From contig NZ_JAUTBD010000001.1 of assembly GCF_030818935.1 (NCBI RefSeq), forward strand, positions 3,642,565 through 3,706,564: a stretch of DNA of 64,000 nt, in the 5' to 3' direction. Each line of letters begins with the position of its first letter. The first letter of the stretch is position 1. The notes below the pieces were generated by a model that searched no databases, was not told where the DNA came from, and worked only from the letters and a program-made list of their open reading frames with translations. The position numbers and the translations under genes were made by a program. The DNA comes from Microbacterium sp. SORGH_AS_1204 (GTDB taxonomy: Bacteria; Actinomycetota; Actinomycetes; Actinomycetales; Microbacteriaceae). Of this stretch, positions 53,520 through 61,832 are shown piece by piece.

Positions 53520-54626
53520 ATGTCCACGACACGCTCCCTCGTGACGAGGGTGGTGACCGCGCTGGCGGTCCTGTTCGCCTCCGTACTGCTCGGTGTTCCC
53601 GCGGCGCACGCCGCGTCCGACGCCGACATCACCTGGTCGGTGACGCCGGCTGATCAGTCCGGGCCGGACAAGCGCGGCGTCATCCAACAGGAGCTCGACC
53701 CCGGCGCCTCGCGGTCCGACTTCTTCGCGGTGCGCAACCTCAGCCGCACCGAGGTCACCTTCGCCCTGTCCGCGGCGGACGGGTACTACACCGACATGGG
53801 GCGGTTCAACATGCTGCCGTCCGACAAGGAGTCGGTCGACGCGGGTCTGTGGATCGACCTGCCCGACACGGTCACGGTCGGTCCGAACGCCACGGTCGTG
53901 GTGCCCTTCACCACCACCGTGCCCGAAGGTGCGATCCCCGGCGACCACGCAGCGGGTATCGCGGCATCCGTCACCTCGGCGGGAACCGACGCCGGCGGGT
54001 CGCAGGTCGGAGTCGAGAGCCGGGTGGGCTTCCGCATCATGACGCGCGTGACGGGCGACATCGTGCCGTCCTATGTGGTGTCCGGGATCGGCACGGCGTA
54101 CGACATGTCGTGGAACCCGTTCCGTCCTGGGTCGGTGCAGAGCACCTTCACGGTCGAGAACACCGGCAACGCCAGTCTCGTCGTCAACGGCACGGCGGCG
54201 ATCGGCACCGGGTCGGCGGCGTTCCCCGAGGAGGGTGCTCCGCGTCAAGAACTCCTCCCCGGCGAGTCACGCGCGTTCACGGTCGCGGTCGCCGACGTGT
54301 GGCCCACGATCTTCGTCCCGGGCTCCATCGACGTCGCTCCGACCGCGGTCGATCTCGGCGGCGACCCGGTCGAGGTCGCGCCGCAGTCGGCCCCGGCGTC
54401 GCTGTGGGCCTTCCCCGTGGCCCAGGCTCTCGTGGTCCTCGGCCTCGTGCTGATCGTCGCCGCTCTGTTCTGGCGGCGCCGTCGCTTCGCCGCCGCGCTC
54501 GACCGGGCACGCGAAGAGGGGCGGGTCTCGGCCGCCGCGACCGCATCGCGGGACGGCGACGGCTCGCCGGCCCACGTGGTGTCGACGGGCGGCGCGCCGC
54601 AGCCGACCGAAGGGTTCCGCCCGTGA
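53520..54626 (+). CDS. DUF916/WxL-protein peptidoglycan-binding-type membrane-anchored protein
   Basis: The 368-aa protein has a signal peptide (VTALAVLFASVLLGVPAAHA, then AS). A DUF916-like ectodomain follows (DITWSVTPADQSGPDKRG, SRSDFFAVRNLSRTEVTFAL, AIPGDHAAGIAASVTSAGTD), then a second Ig-like part (SVQSTFTVENTGNASLVVNG). A single TM helix near residue 300-320 (QALVVLGLVLIVAALFW) and a basic cytoplasmic tail RRRRFAAALDRAREEG end the protein. This matches CscA-type partners of WxL proteins in Firmicutes surface complexes. The stop overlaps the next GTG by four bases. Confidence 0.78.
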   Translation: MSTTRSLVTRVVTALAVLFASVLLGVPAAHAASDADITWSVTPADQSGPDKRGVIQQELDPGASRSDFFAVRNLSRTEVTFALSAADGYYTDMGRFNMLPSDKESVDAGLWIDLPDTVTVGPNATVVVPFTTTVPEGAIPGDHAAGIAASVTSAGTDAGGSQVGVESRVGFRIMTRVTGDIVPSYVVSGIGTAYDMSWNPFRPGSVQSTFTVENTGNASLVVNGTAAIGTGSAAFPEEGAPRQELLPGESRAFTVAVADVWPTIFVPGSIDVAPTAVDLGGDPVEVAPQSAPASLWAFPVAQALVVLGLVLIVAALFWRRRRFAAALDRAREEGRVSAAATASRDGDGSPAHVVSTGGAPQPTEGFRP

Positions 54627-54871
54627 CGATCCCGGCCACCCGCGCCCTCCGCGACGACGCCGTCTCGATCGACGTCGATATCACCCCGCTTCCGAGCCCC
54701 TCATCGACCGTCGTCGCCACGACCCCCGGGGGTACGGCCGCACCCGGCGGTGTCGACCAGGGGTGGCTCGCGCTGACGGGTCTGGAGCCGGCGTGGATGC
54801 TGTTGGGCGTCGGGGCGCTCGCCGTGATCCTCGGCGTGGTCGTCTCGCGCGTTCGCCGTCGGCGACCGTGA
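54623..54871 (+). CDS. Small LAxTG-motif surface anchor protein
   Basis: The 82-aa protein starts at GTG 54623, coupled to the DUF916 gene (GTGA). The C terminus has WLALTGLEPAWM, i.e. LALTG, which fits the LAxTG signal used by class E sortases of high-GC actinobacteria, followed by a hydrophobic helix (LLGVGALAVILGVVVS) and RVRRRRP. The rest is a short Pro/Thr/Gly-rich stretch. No N-terminal signal peptide is visible from this start, which is odd for a sortase substrate. Size and position match CscD, the small LPxTG partner in Firmicutes Csc clusters. Confidence 0.65.
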   Translation: MTIPATRALRDDAVSIDVDITPLPSPSSTVVATTPGGTAAPGGVDQGWLALTGLEPAWMLLGVGALAVILGVVVSRVRRRRP

Positions 54872-54935
54872 CCCCCCGCCCTGCGCCATGACGGAGAGAA
54901 CGCCGGCGACGCCGTGCAGGTATGACGTCATCCCG

Positions 54936-54962
54936 TTGCAGATCCGGTGAGGCGCATACTAT
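54936..54962 (+). promoter_or_regulatory. Possible promoter of the second lacI gene
   Basis: TTGCAG (54936-54941) and TACTAT (54957-54962) with a 15-base spacer. This is shorter than ideal. No LacI-type operator overlaps it. Confidence 0.4.
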
Positions 54963-55056
54963 CGACGTGGTGGGATCGGTTTCTCCGGTGGGGGGTCTGC
55001 GGTCTGCTGCGCGTTCCGGAACGTCCGGCACGCACCTTGATCGACGGCGGGATCGG

Positions 55057-56088
55057 ATGAGCACACAGCCTCAATCCTCGAAGAGCGGATGGCAGCGGCC
55101 CAGCATCTACGATGTCGCGCGCCGCGCGGGGGTCTCGCACATGACCGTGTCACGCGTGCTGAACGACCACCCCAACATCCGCGAGTCGACCCGCTCCCGC
55201 GTATTGCAGGCCATCGACGAGATGAACTACACCCCCAGTTCGATCGCGCGGGCGCTGGCCACACGGCGGGCGCGCCGCATCGGCGTGCTCATCGACGGCC
55301 CCGTGCAGAACGGTCCGAACAGCACCCTGCGTGCGCTCGAGAAGGCGGCGCGCGAGGTCGGATACGCCGTCAGCGCCTTCTCGATCAGCGACGACGACGC
55401 GTCGCAGATGGATTCGGGCGTGATGGAGCTGGTGACCCAGGGGGTCGATGCGCTCTGCGTCATCGCCCCTCGCGAGTCCTCCCTCGACCTCCTGCGACAG
55501 CAGACGACGGGTCTGCCCACCATCGTCATCAAGGCGGAGGCCGACACGGCCTGGCACACGGTGGGGGTCGACCAACGCCAGGGCGCGCGTCTCGCCGTCG
55601 AGCACCTGATCAGCCTCGGCCATCGCACGATCGCGCATCTGGCGGGTCCGATGGACTGGTTCGATGCTCGCGAGCGCGCCCAGGGCTGGCGCGAGAGTCT
55701 CGCCGAGGCGGGCCTGGCGGAGGGGCCGTTCATCATCGGCGACTGGACCTCCGATTTCGGTTTCGAGTTCGGCCGGTCCTCCGACCTCGGAGAGGCGACC
55801 GCCGTCTTCGCGTCGAACGACCAGATCGCGCTGGGCGTCATCCACGGCTTGCACGGCCGCGGCATCCGGGTGCCGGATGACATGAATGTCGTCGGCTTCG
55901 ACGATCTCTCGGACGCGCGTCACTTCCTTCCGCCGCTGACCACCGTCCGACAGGATTTCGCGGAACTCGGCGAACTCGCGCTGCAGCAGATCATCGCCGC
56001 CATCGACGGTGCGACCGATCCCACGCACGACATGATCCAGCCGAAGCTCATCGTGCGCGGCTCGACGAAGGCGCTGCACTCCGCGTAA
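55057..56088 (+). CDS. LacI-family transcriptional regulator (paralogue 2)
   Basis: The 343-aa protein starts at ATG 55057; the open frame extends upstream to 54922 but conserved sequence begins here. HTH: SIYDVARRAGVSHMTVSRVL then ND; hinge ALATRRARRIGVLID; core with ALCVIAPR, WHTVGVDQRQGARLAVEHLI and AVFASNDQIALGVIHGLHGR. It is roughly 65-70% identical by eye to the regulator at 48148-49179 over its length, with the recognition helix unchanged. Located immediately before the sugar importer and ara genes, it is the likely local repressor responding to arabinose or an arabino-oligosaccharide. Confidence 0.92.
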   Translation: MSTQPQSSKSGWQRPSIYDVARRAGVSHMTVSRVLNDHPNIRESTRSRVLQAIDEMNYTPSSIARALATRRARRIGVLIDGPVQNGPNSTLRALEKAAREVGYAVSAFSISDDDASQMDSGVMELVTQGVDALCVIAPRESSLDLLRQQTTGLPTIVIKAEADTAWHTVGVDQRQGARLAVEHLISLGHRTIAHLAGPMDWFDARERAQGWRESLAEAGLAEGPFIIGDWTSDFGFEFGRSSDLGEATAVFASNDQIALGVIHGLHGRGIRVPDDMNVVGFDDLSDARHFLPPLTTVRQDFAELGELALQQIIAAIDGATDPTHDMIQPKLIVRGSTKALHSA

Positions 56089-56174
56089 AACACCGGGCGA
56101 ACTCTCGCGAGGTCGCCCGCCACGGCCGTGATCGAGTTGTGATCAGCTGACGCCGGAAATCCACTATGTGGGAC

Positions 56175-56203
56175 TTGCGCAACTCAATGTTAGCGCGCAC
56201 ACT
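56175..56203 (+). promoter_or_regulatory. Promoter and LacI-type operator of the sugar importer/ara operon
   Basis: -35 TTGCGC (56175-56180), 17-base spacer, -10 CACACT (56198-56203, weak). Operator TGTTAGCGCGCACA (56188-56201) lies between and across the -10. Confidence 0.68.
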
Positions 56204-56288
56204 AGGTCTACCAGGAGTGCTGCCCCCCAAAGCTGCACGGCATCCCTCTCCAACCCGAACGCTGGAGAGATCTCAAGGAGGAGAAAAA

Positions 56289-57305
56289 ATGACCATTTCG
56301 AAGCGCATGCGCGGCGTCGTCGGACTGATCGGTGCGGGCGCTGTCGCCCTCAGCCTCGCCGGCTGCGCCGGTGGCTCCGGTTCGGGCGACGACAGCGCCG
56401 ACGCGGGCGGCTCCGGTGACGGCCTCACCACCGTCGGCTTCGTCGCCGTCGGCCCCGAGGGCGGATGGCGCAACGCCAACGAGCAGGCCGTGAAGGACGC
56501 CTTCACGACCGAGGCCGGCTTCGACCTCAAGTACGCTCCGGCCGCCAGCCCGAGCGACCAGAAGTCGCAGCTCGACGCCTTCACCACCTTCGTCAACGAC
56601 GAGGTCGACGTCATCCTGCTGACCGCGACCGAGGCGTCCGGTTGGGACTCCGCGCTCGAGCTCGCCAAGGAGGCCGAGATCCCCGTCGTGCTCCTCGACC
56701 GCGGCGTCGACGCGTCCGACGACCTGTACGTCACCCGCATCGCTCCCGACAACAAGCAGGTCGCGGCCTCCGTCGGCTCGTGGGCCGTCACGGCCTTCCC
56801 GCAGGGCGCGAAGTACTTCGTGCTCGAGGGCGTCCCGGGCCTGTCGGTCGTGAACGAGCGCAACGAAGGCTTCGACGCCGAGGTCAGCGCCGCGAGCGGC
56901 TTCACCAAGGTCGGCGCTCAGACCGCCAACTGGAAGACCGACGAGGGCAAGTCCGTCATCGAGACCGTCCTGAAGGCCAACAACAACGACATCCAGTTCA
57001 TCTTCGCTCAGAACGACGAGATGGGTATCGGCGCGGCCCAGGCCGTCTCCGCTGCGGGCCTGACCCCCGGCACCGACGTCAAGATCGCCACCATCGACGG
57101 CACCAAGGGTGCGCTCGAGGCCCTCGCCGCCGGTCAGCTGAGCTTCGTCGCCCAGTACAACCCGTTCTTCGGTGACACCGCCGTCGACGCCGTCCAGAAG
57201 GCTCTCGCCGGCGACAGCGTCGAGAAGGAGATCATCGTCAAGAGCGCCACGTTCGACTCGCCCGAGGCGGCCGAGAAGGCCCTCGCGGACGGCCTGGGCT
57301 TCTAA
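56289..57305 (+). CDS. Sugar ABC transporter substrate-binding lipoprotein (YtfQ/AraU-like)
   Basis: The 338-aa protein starts at ATG 56289 (SD AAGGAGGAG). Lipoprotein signal RGVVGLIGAGAVALSLAGCA, lipobox LAGC. It has the periplasmic-binding fold I of pentose/hexose binders: TTVGFVAVGPEGGWRNANEQ, VDVILLTATEASGWDSALEL, PVVLLDRGVD, VVNERNEGFDAEV and FAQNDEMGIGAAQA. Gene order (binder, double ATPase, two permeases) is that of YtfQRT-YjfF and AraUVWZ. With the araDA genes downstream, the ligand is most likely L-arabinose, a furanose form of it or a short oligosaccharide. Confidence 0.9.
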   Translation: MTISKRMRGVVGLIGAGAVALSLAGCAGGSGSGDDSADAGGSGDGLTTVGFVAVGPEGGWRNANEQAVKDAFTTEAGFDLKYAPAASPSDQKSQLDAFTTFVNDEVDVILLTATEASGWDSALELAKEAEIPVVLLDRGVDASDDLYVTRIAPDNKQVAASVGSWAVTAFPQGAKYFVLEGVPGLSVVNERNEGFDAEVSAASGFTKVGAQTANWKTDEGKSVIETVLKANNNDIQFIFAQNDEMGIGAAQAVSAAGLTPGTDVKIATIDGTKGALEALAAGQLSFVAQYNPFFGDTAVDAVQKALAGDSVEKEIIVKSATFDSPEAAEKALADGLGF

Positions 57306-57337
57306 GTCCGGTCCAACCGCTCGACGCAACCATAAAG

Positions 57338-57374
57338 GAGCGGGGGTCGCCCGCCCGGGTCGGCCCCCGCTCCG
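57338..57374 (+). terminator. Intercistronic hairpin after the binding-protein gene
   Basis: GGAGCGGGGG (57338-57347) pairs with CCCCCGCTCC (57365-57374). Such hairpins after binding-protein genes usually allow more binding protein than transporter to be made. Confidence 0.65.
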
Positions 57375-57416
57375 CATTCCCCACCCGCTCCGTACCAGCG
57401 AGGAAGTTCGTCAGCG

Positions 57417-58988
57417 ATGACAGAATCCCTACCGATCGTCGAAGTCCGCGGCGCATCGATCACGTTCCCCGGCGTCAAAGCCCTCGACGACGTCAACTTC
57501 CGCCTCCTGCCGGGAGAAGTCCACACCCTCATGGGTGAGAACGGCGCGGGCAAGTCCACCCTCATCAAGGCGCTGACCGGCGTCTACCAGATCGACTCCG
57601 GGTCGATCCTCATCTTCGGTGAAGAGCGTCGGCTGACGGGCACCGCTTCGGCGCAGGCCGCCGGCATCTCGACCGTCTACCAAGAGGTCAACCTCTGCAC
57701 CAATCTCACCATCGGCGAGAACGTGATGCTGGGCCACGAGGTCCGCGGCCCGCTCGGCATCAACTGGCGCGCCACCCACGCCCGCGCCAAGGAGGGCCTG
57801 ACCCGTATGGGTCTCGGCCACCTCGACACGCGGGCCCCGCTGTCGTCGATCTCGATCGCGCTGCAGCAGCTCGTGGCCATCAGCCGCGCGATGGTCACCG
57901 ACTCGAAGGTGCTCATCCTCGACGAGCCCACCTCGAGCCTGGATGCCGCCGAGGTCGAGGTGCTGTTCACGGTCATGCGGCGCCTGCGCGACCAGGGCGT
58001 CGCGATCCTCTTCGTCTCGCACTTCCTCGACCAGGTCTACGCGATCAGCGACCGCATCACGGTGCTGCGCAACGGCGGTTTCGTCGGTGAGTACCTCACC
58101 CGCGACCTCGACCGCACGCAGCTCATCTCGAAAATGATCGGAAAAGACATCGAGGCGCTGCGCGCCCTCGGCTCCAATCGTCAGGTCGACGCCCGCGATC
58201 GCAGCGAGACGCCCGTCTACGCCGCCGAAGGCATCGGCCGCGCCGGAGCCCTCGCTCCCACCGACATCGAGATCCACAAGGGCGAGGTCGTCGGCTTCGC
58301 CGGGCTTCTCGGGTCGGGCCGCACCGAGCTGGCCCGCCTCATCGCCGGAGCCGACCGGTCCGACTCGGGCACCGTGCGCCTGAAAGGCAAGAAGGTCAAC
58401 GTCAACTCGCCCGTCACGGGTCTGAGCAACCACATCGCCTACTCCACCGAGAGCCGTCGCGACGACGGCATCATCGGCGACCTGAGCATCCGCGAGAACA
58501 TCATGCTCGCGCTGCAGGCAAAGCGCGGATGGCTGCGTCGCATCCCCGCCAAGGAGGTCGACCAGCTCGTCTCGACCTACATGGAGCGCTTCAGCGTGCG
58601 GCCGAACGACCCCAACCGTCCCATCCGTCTGCTCTCCGGCGGCAACCAGCAGAAGGTCCTCCTGGGTCGCTGGCTGGCGACCGAGCCCGAGCTCCTGCTG
58701 CTCGACGAGCCCACGCGCGGCATCGACGTCGGCGCCAAGGCCGACATCCAGGAGACCGTCGCCGAGCTGGCCGAGGCCGGCATGAGCGTCGTCTTCATCT
58801 CGTCGGAGCTCGAAGAGGTCGTGCGTCTGTCCGAGCGCATCGTGATCATGAAGGACCACGAGAAGGTCGGCGAGATCGTCAACGGCCCCGACGTCACCGC
58901 GGAGCGCGTCGTGTCGATCATCGCGGCGGAGTCCGAAGAAGAGGCGGAGGCCCAGACCGCGGCCCTCGCCGAAGGAGAAACCCACTGA
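57417..58988 (+). CDS. Sugar ABC transporter double ATPase (YtfR/AraV-like)
   Basis: The 523-aa protein has two ABC domains. Domain 1: GENGAGKSTLIKALTGVY, a divergent signature SSISIALQQLVAISRAM, Walker B VLILDEPTSSLD, H-loop FVSHF. Domain 2 (from about residue 260): the degenerate Walker A GLLGSGRTELARLI typical of sugar ATPases of this family, signature LSGGNQQKVLLGRWL, Walker B LLLLDEPTRGIDVG. The degenerate sites are normal for RbsA/YtfR proteins. It ends in an acidic Glu/Ala-rich tail and overlaps the first permease ATG by one base (TGATG). Confidence 0.92.
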   Translation: MTESLPIVEVRGASITFPGVKALDDVNFRLLPGEVHTLMGENGAGKSTLIKALTGVYQIDSGSILIFGEERRLTGTASAQAAGISTVYQEVNLCTNLTIGENVMLGHEVRGPLGINWRATHARAKEGLTRMGLGHLDTRAPLSSISIALQQLVAISRAMVTDSKVLILDEPTSSLDAAEVEVLFTVMRRLRDQGVAILFVSHFLDQVYAISDRITVLRNGGFVGEYLTRDLDRTQLISKMIGKDIEALRALGSNRQVDARDRSETPVYAAEGIGRAGALAPTDIEIHKGEVVGFAGLLGSGRTELARLIAGADRSDSGTVRLKGKKVNVNSPVTGLSNHIAYSTESRRDDGIIGDLSIRENIMLALQAKRGWLRRIPAKEVDQLVSTYMERFSVRPNDPNRPIRLLSGGNQQKVLLGRWLATEPELLLLDEPTRGIDVGAKADIQETVAELAEAGMSVVFISSELEEVVRLSERIVIMKDHEKVGEIVNGPDVTAERVVSIIAAESEEEAEAQTAALAEGETH

Positions 58989-60025
58989 TGACCGTTTTCA
59001 AGTCGCTGCTGCGCACTCCGTGGTTCTGGGGCGTCATCGGCATCGTGCTGCTGCTGTCGCTCAACGTGATCAAGGACCCGACCTACCTCGCGATCGGCAT
59101 CAACCCGACGACCGGTCTGCTCGCGGGCAACCTGCTCGACATCCTGCGCGTCTCGGCGCCGATCATCATGATCGCCCTGGGCATGACGTTCGTCATCGCC
59201 ACCAAGGGCATCGACCTCTCGGTCGGCTCGATCATGGCGGTCGGCGGCGCCGCCGCCATGGAGCTGCTGCGCTCGCTCAACGCCTCGACCTCGTTCGGCG
59301 CCATGTTCATGGCCATCGCCCTCGCGCTGCTGCTGGGTGCGGTCCTCGGTCTCGTGAACGGCCTGCTCGTGTCGATCGTGGGTCTGCAGCCCTTCATCAG
59401 CACGCTGGTGATGATGCTGGCCGCACGCGGTATCGCCCGCGTCATCACGGGTGGTCAGAACACCAACTCGCAGAACCAGCCGTTCCAGCAGATCGCCAAC
59501 GGGCAGGTGCTGGGCCTGCCGATCAGCTTCGTCGCCGCCATCGTCATCGTCATCGTCGTGACCGTGATCATGCGCCGCACCGCCCTGGGTCTCATGATCG
59601 AGTCGATCGGCGTGAACCCCGACGCGAGCCGCCTCGCCGGCATCCGTCCCCGTCCCATCCTCATCACCGTGTACGTGCTCTCGGGCATCCTCGCCGCCGG
59701 CGGTGGTCTGTTCACGGTGTCGGAGGTCATGACCGTCGACGTCTCGGGCACCGGCTACCAGATGGAGCTCGACGCGATCCTCGCCGTCGTCATCGGCGGC
59801 ACCTCCCTCGCCGGAGGCAAGTTCTCCATCCTCGGGTCGACCGTCGGGGCGTTGCTCATCGCGACCCTCAACAAGACCGTGCTCTTCCTCGGCGTCTCCG
59901 CCGCGGCGACCCCGGCCTTCAAGGCCATCGTCATCGTGCTGCTCGTCCTGCTGCAGTCCGAGCGGGTGAGGACCTTCGTCCTCCAGGCCGGACGCCGCCG
60001 TACCCGTAAGGAGGTCGTCGCATGA
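58988..60025 (+). CDS. Sugar ABC transporter permease (YtfT/AraW-like)
   Basis: The 345-aa protein has about nine membrane segments and RbsC-family motifs: IIMIALGMTFVIATKGIDLS with VGSIMAVGG near residue 70, LQPFISTLVMMLAARGIARV, and the C-terminal ELDAILAVVIGGTSLAGGKF. The start is ATG 58988, confirmed by overlap with the ATPase stop. It forms a heterodimeric channel with the next product, and its stop overlaps that ATG by four bases. Confidence 0.92.
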   Translation: MTVFKSLLRTPWFWGVIGIVLLLSLNVIKDPTYLAIGINPTTGLLAGNLLDILRVSAPIIMIALGMTFVIATKGIDLSVGSIMAVGGAAAMELLRSLNASTSFGAMFMAIALALLLGAVLGLVNGLLVSIVGLQPFISTLVMMLAARGIARVITGGQNTNSQNQPFQQIANGQVLGLPISFVAAIVIVIVVTVIMRRTALGLMIESIGVNPDASRLAGIRPRPILITVYVLSGILAAGGGLFTVSEVMTVDVSGTGYQMELDAILAVVIGGTSLAGGKFSILGSTVGALLIATLNKTVLFLGVSAAATPAFKAIVIVLLVLLQSERVRTFVLQAGRRRTRKEVVA

Positions 60026-61074
60026 GCGCGACCGTCTCACCCCCGTCGCCCTCGCACGGCACCGAAGTCCCGGTGCGGGGCCTGGCGATATCCCGCATGT
60101 GGGGTCGCAGCCAGTCCGCCATCCCGACGCTGGCCGCCGTCATCCTCCTCGTCGCGATGCTCGTGTACGCCGAGCTCGCCTACGGCCGCGTCTTCCACGC
60201 CGGCACGATGTCGAGCCTGCTCGTCAGCTTCGCGCCGACGATCATCCTCGCCGTCGGCATGACCATCGTCATCCTGTCGGGCGGTATCGACCTGTCGGTC
60301 GGCGCGGTCGTCGCCTTCACGTCGGTGTCGGGCGTCATGCTGATGAACAACGGTGTCAACGGCTGGCTCGCCGTGATCCTGATGATCGTGTTCGGCGCCC
60401 TGTTCGGGCTCGTCTCGGGCGTTCTCATCCAGTACTTCAACGTGCAGCCGTTCATCGCGACCCTGGCCATGATGTTCCTCGCCCGGGGTCTGGCATCCAT
60501 CCTGTCGACCGTGCCGGTCCAGGCGCCCGAAGATGCGCCGATCCTGGCGCTCGCGACCGACTGGAAGCTCTACGACGGCCCCAAGACGAACGACCTGGTG
60601 CTCACGCCCGGTTTCTTCGTCGCCGTGCTCGTCGTCATCGGCGCGTTCGTGCTGCTGCACCGCACCCGCACCGGCCGCACGGTCTACGGCATCGGCGGAG
60701 CCGAGAACTCGGCGCAGCTGATGGGTCTGCCCGTCGCCCGCACCCGCGTGTTCATCTACGTGCTCAGCGGCGCCCTCGCCGGACTCGCGGCCGTGGTCTA
60801 CACGGCCGAGGTGGGCGGCAAGGCCCAGAACGTCACCGGCATCGGGTGGGAACTGGATGCCATCGCCGCCGTCGTCATCGGCGGAACGCTCCTGACCGGC
60901 GGTGCCGGCTACGTGCTCGGCTCGGTCGTCGGCTCGCTCGTGCTCGCCGCGCTTGCCATGATCATCACGAAGGACGGCGGCATCCGCCCCGAGTACCTCA
61001 CGATCATCACCGGTGGCATCCTGCTCGCCTTCGTCCTGCTGCAGCGCGTGCTGACGGCCCGCCGCCGAAAATGA
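60022..61074 (+). CDS. Sugar ABC transporter permease (YjfF/AraZ-like)
   Basis: The 350-aa protein starts at ATG 60022 (ATGA overlap). Motifs: TIILAVGMTIVILSGGIDLS then VGAVVAF, VQPFIATLAMMFLARGLASI, VYGIGGAENSAQLMGLPVAR and ELDAIAAVVIGGTLLTGGAG. About nine membrane spans. It is the second half of the heterodimeric channel. The four-base overlap with a possible epimerase start at 61071 keeps the operon continuous. Confidence 0.92.
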   Translation: MSATVSPPSPSHGTEVPVRGLAISRMWGRSQSAIPTLAAVILLVAMLVYAELAYGRVFHAGTMSSLLVSFAPTIILAVGMTIVILSGGIDLSVGAVVAFTSVSGVMLMNNGVNGWLAVILMIVFGALFGLVSGVLIQYFNVQPFIATLAMMFLARGLASILSTVPVQAPEDAPILALATDWKLYDGPKTNDLVLTPGFFVAVLVVIGAFVLLHRTRTGRTVYGIGGAENSAQLMGLPVARTRVFIYVLSGALAGLAAVVYTAEVGGKAQNVTGIGWELDAIAAVVIGGTLLTGGAGYVLGSVVGSLVLAALAMIITKDGGIRPEYLTIITGGILLAFVLLQRVLTARRRK

Positions 61075-61112
61075 GCACCGTCGTCGAACCGCACCCCCGC
61101 AAGGAGAACACC

Positions 61113-61832
61113 GTGGCAGCGTCCCCTGCTGACATCACCCCCGAGGTCCAGGCATCCATCGATCGCGTGCGCGAAGACGTCGCGCGGCTGCACGCCGAGC
61201 TCGTGCGCTACAACCTGATCGTGTGGACCGGCGGGAACGTCTCGGGCCGCGTGCCCGGCGCCGACCTGTTCGTGATCAAGCCCTCGGGCGTCTCGTACGA
61301 CGACCTGGCGCCCGAGAACATGATCCTGTGCGACCTGAACGGTGACGCGATCCCCGGCACCCCCGGGAGCGAGCGGAGCCCGTCGAGCGACACCGCGGCG
61401 CACGCCTACGTGTACCGCAACATGCCCGAGGTCGGCGGTGTCGTGCACACGCACTCCACCTACGGCGTCGCATGGGCGGCGCGCGGAGAAGAGATCCCCT
61501 GCGTCATCACGGCGATGGCCGACGAGTTCGGCGGGCCCATCCCGGTCGGCCCGTTCGCGATCATCGGTGACGACTCGATCGGTCGCGGCATCGTCGAGAC
61601 CCTGCGGGGTCACCGTTCGCGCGGTGTGATCATGCAGAATCACGGCCCGTTCACCATCGGCACGAACGCGAAGGATGCCGTGAAGGCCGCGGTCATGCTC
61701 GAGGACGTCGCCCGCACCGTGCACATCGCGCGTGAGGCGGGCCCGCTCATCCCGATCCCGCAGGACAAGATCGACGCGCTCTACAACCGCTACCAGAACG
61801 TCTACGGCCAGAACACGGACGCCCGCCGGTGA
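61113..61832 (+). CDS. araD: L-ribulose-5-phosphate 4-epimerase
   Basis: The 239-aa class II aldolase-fold enzyme interconverts L-ribulose-5-P and D-xylulose-5-P. GTG 61113 is preferred because AAGGAG ends six bases before it and it gives the usual family length; an in-frame ATG at 61071 overlapping the permease stop would add 14 residues. Motifs: WTGGNVSGRVPGADLFVIKP near residue 36, SGVSYDDL, the zinc ligands in VHTHSTYGVA near residue 110 and the late His in MQNHGPFTIG near residue 170. The stop overlaps the kinase GTG by four bases. Confidence 0.92.
   Translation: MAASPADITPEVQASIDRVREDVARLHAELVRYNLIVWTGGNVSGRVPGADLFVIKPSGVSYDDLAPENMILCDLNGDAIPGTPGSERSPSSDTAAHAYVYRNMPEVGGVVHTHSTYGVAWAARGEEIPCVITAMADEFGGPIPVGPFAIIGDDSIGRGIVETLRGHRSRGVIMQNHGPFTIGTNAKDAVKAAVMLEDVARTVHIAREAGPLIPIPQDKIDALYNRYQNVYGQNTDARR

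Noticed and set aside
61071..61112. Earlier ATG start for araD at 61071
   Set aside because: It overlaps the permease stop, so coupling is possible, but AAGGAG sits six bases before GTG 61113 and the family length fits the later start. Kept as an alternative only.
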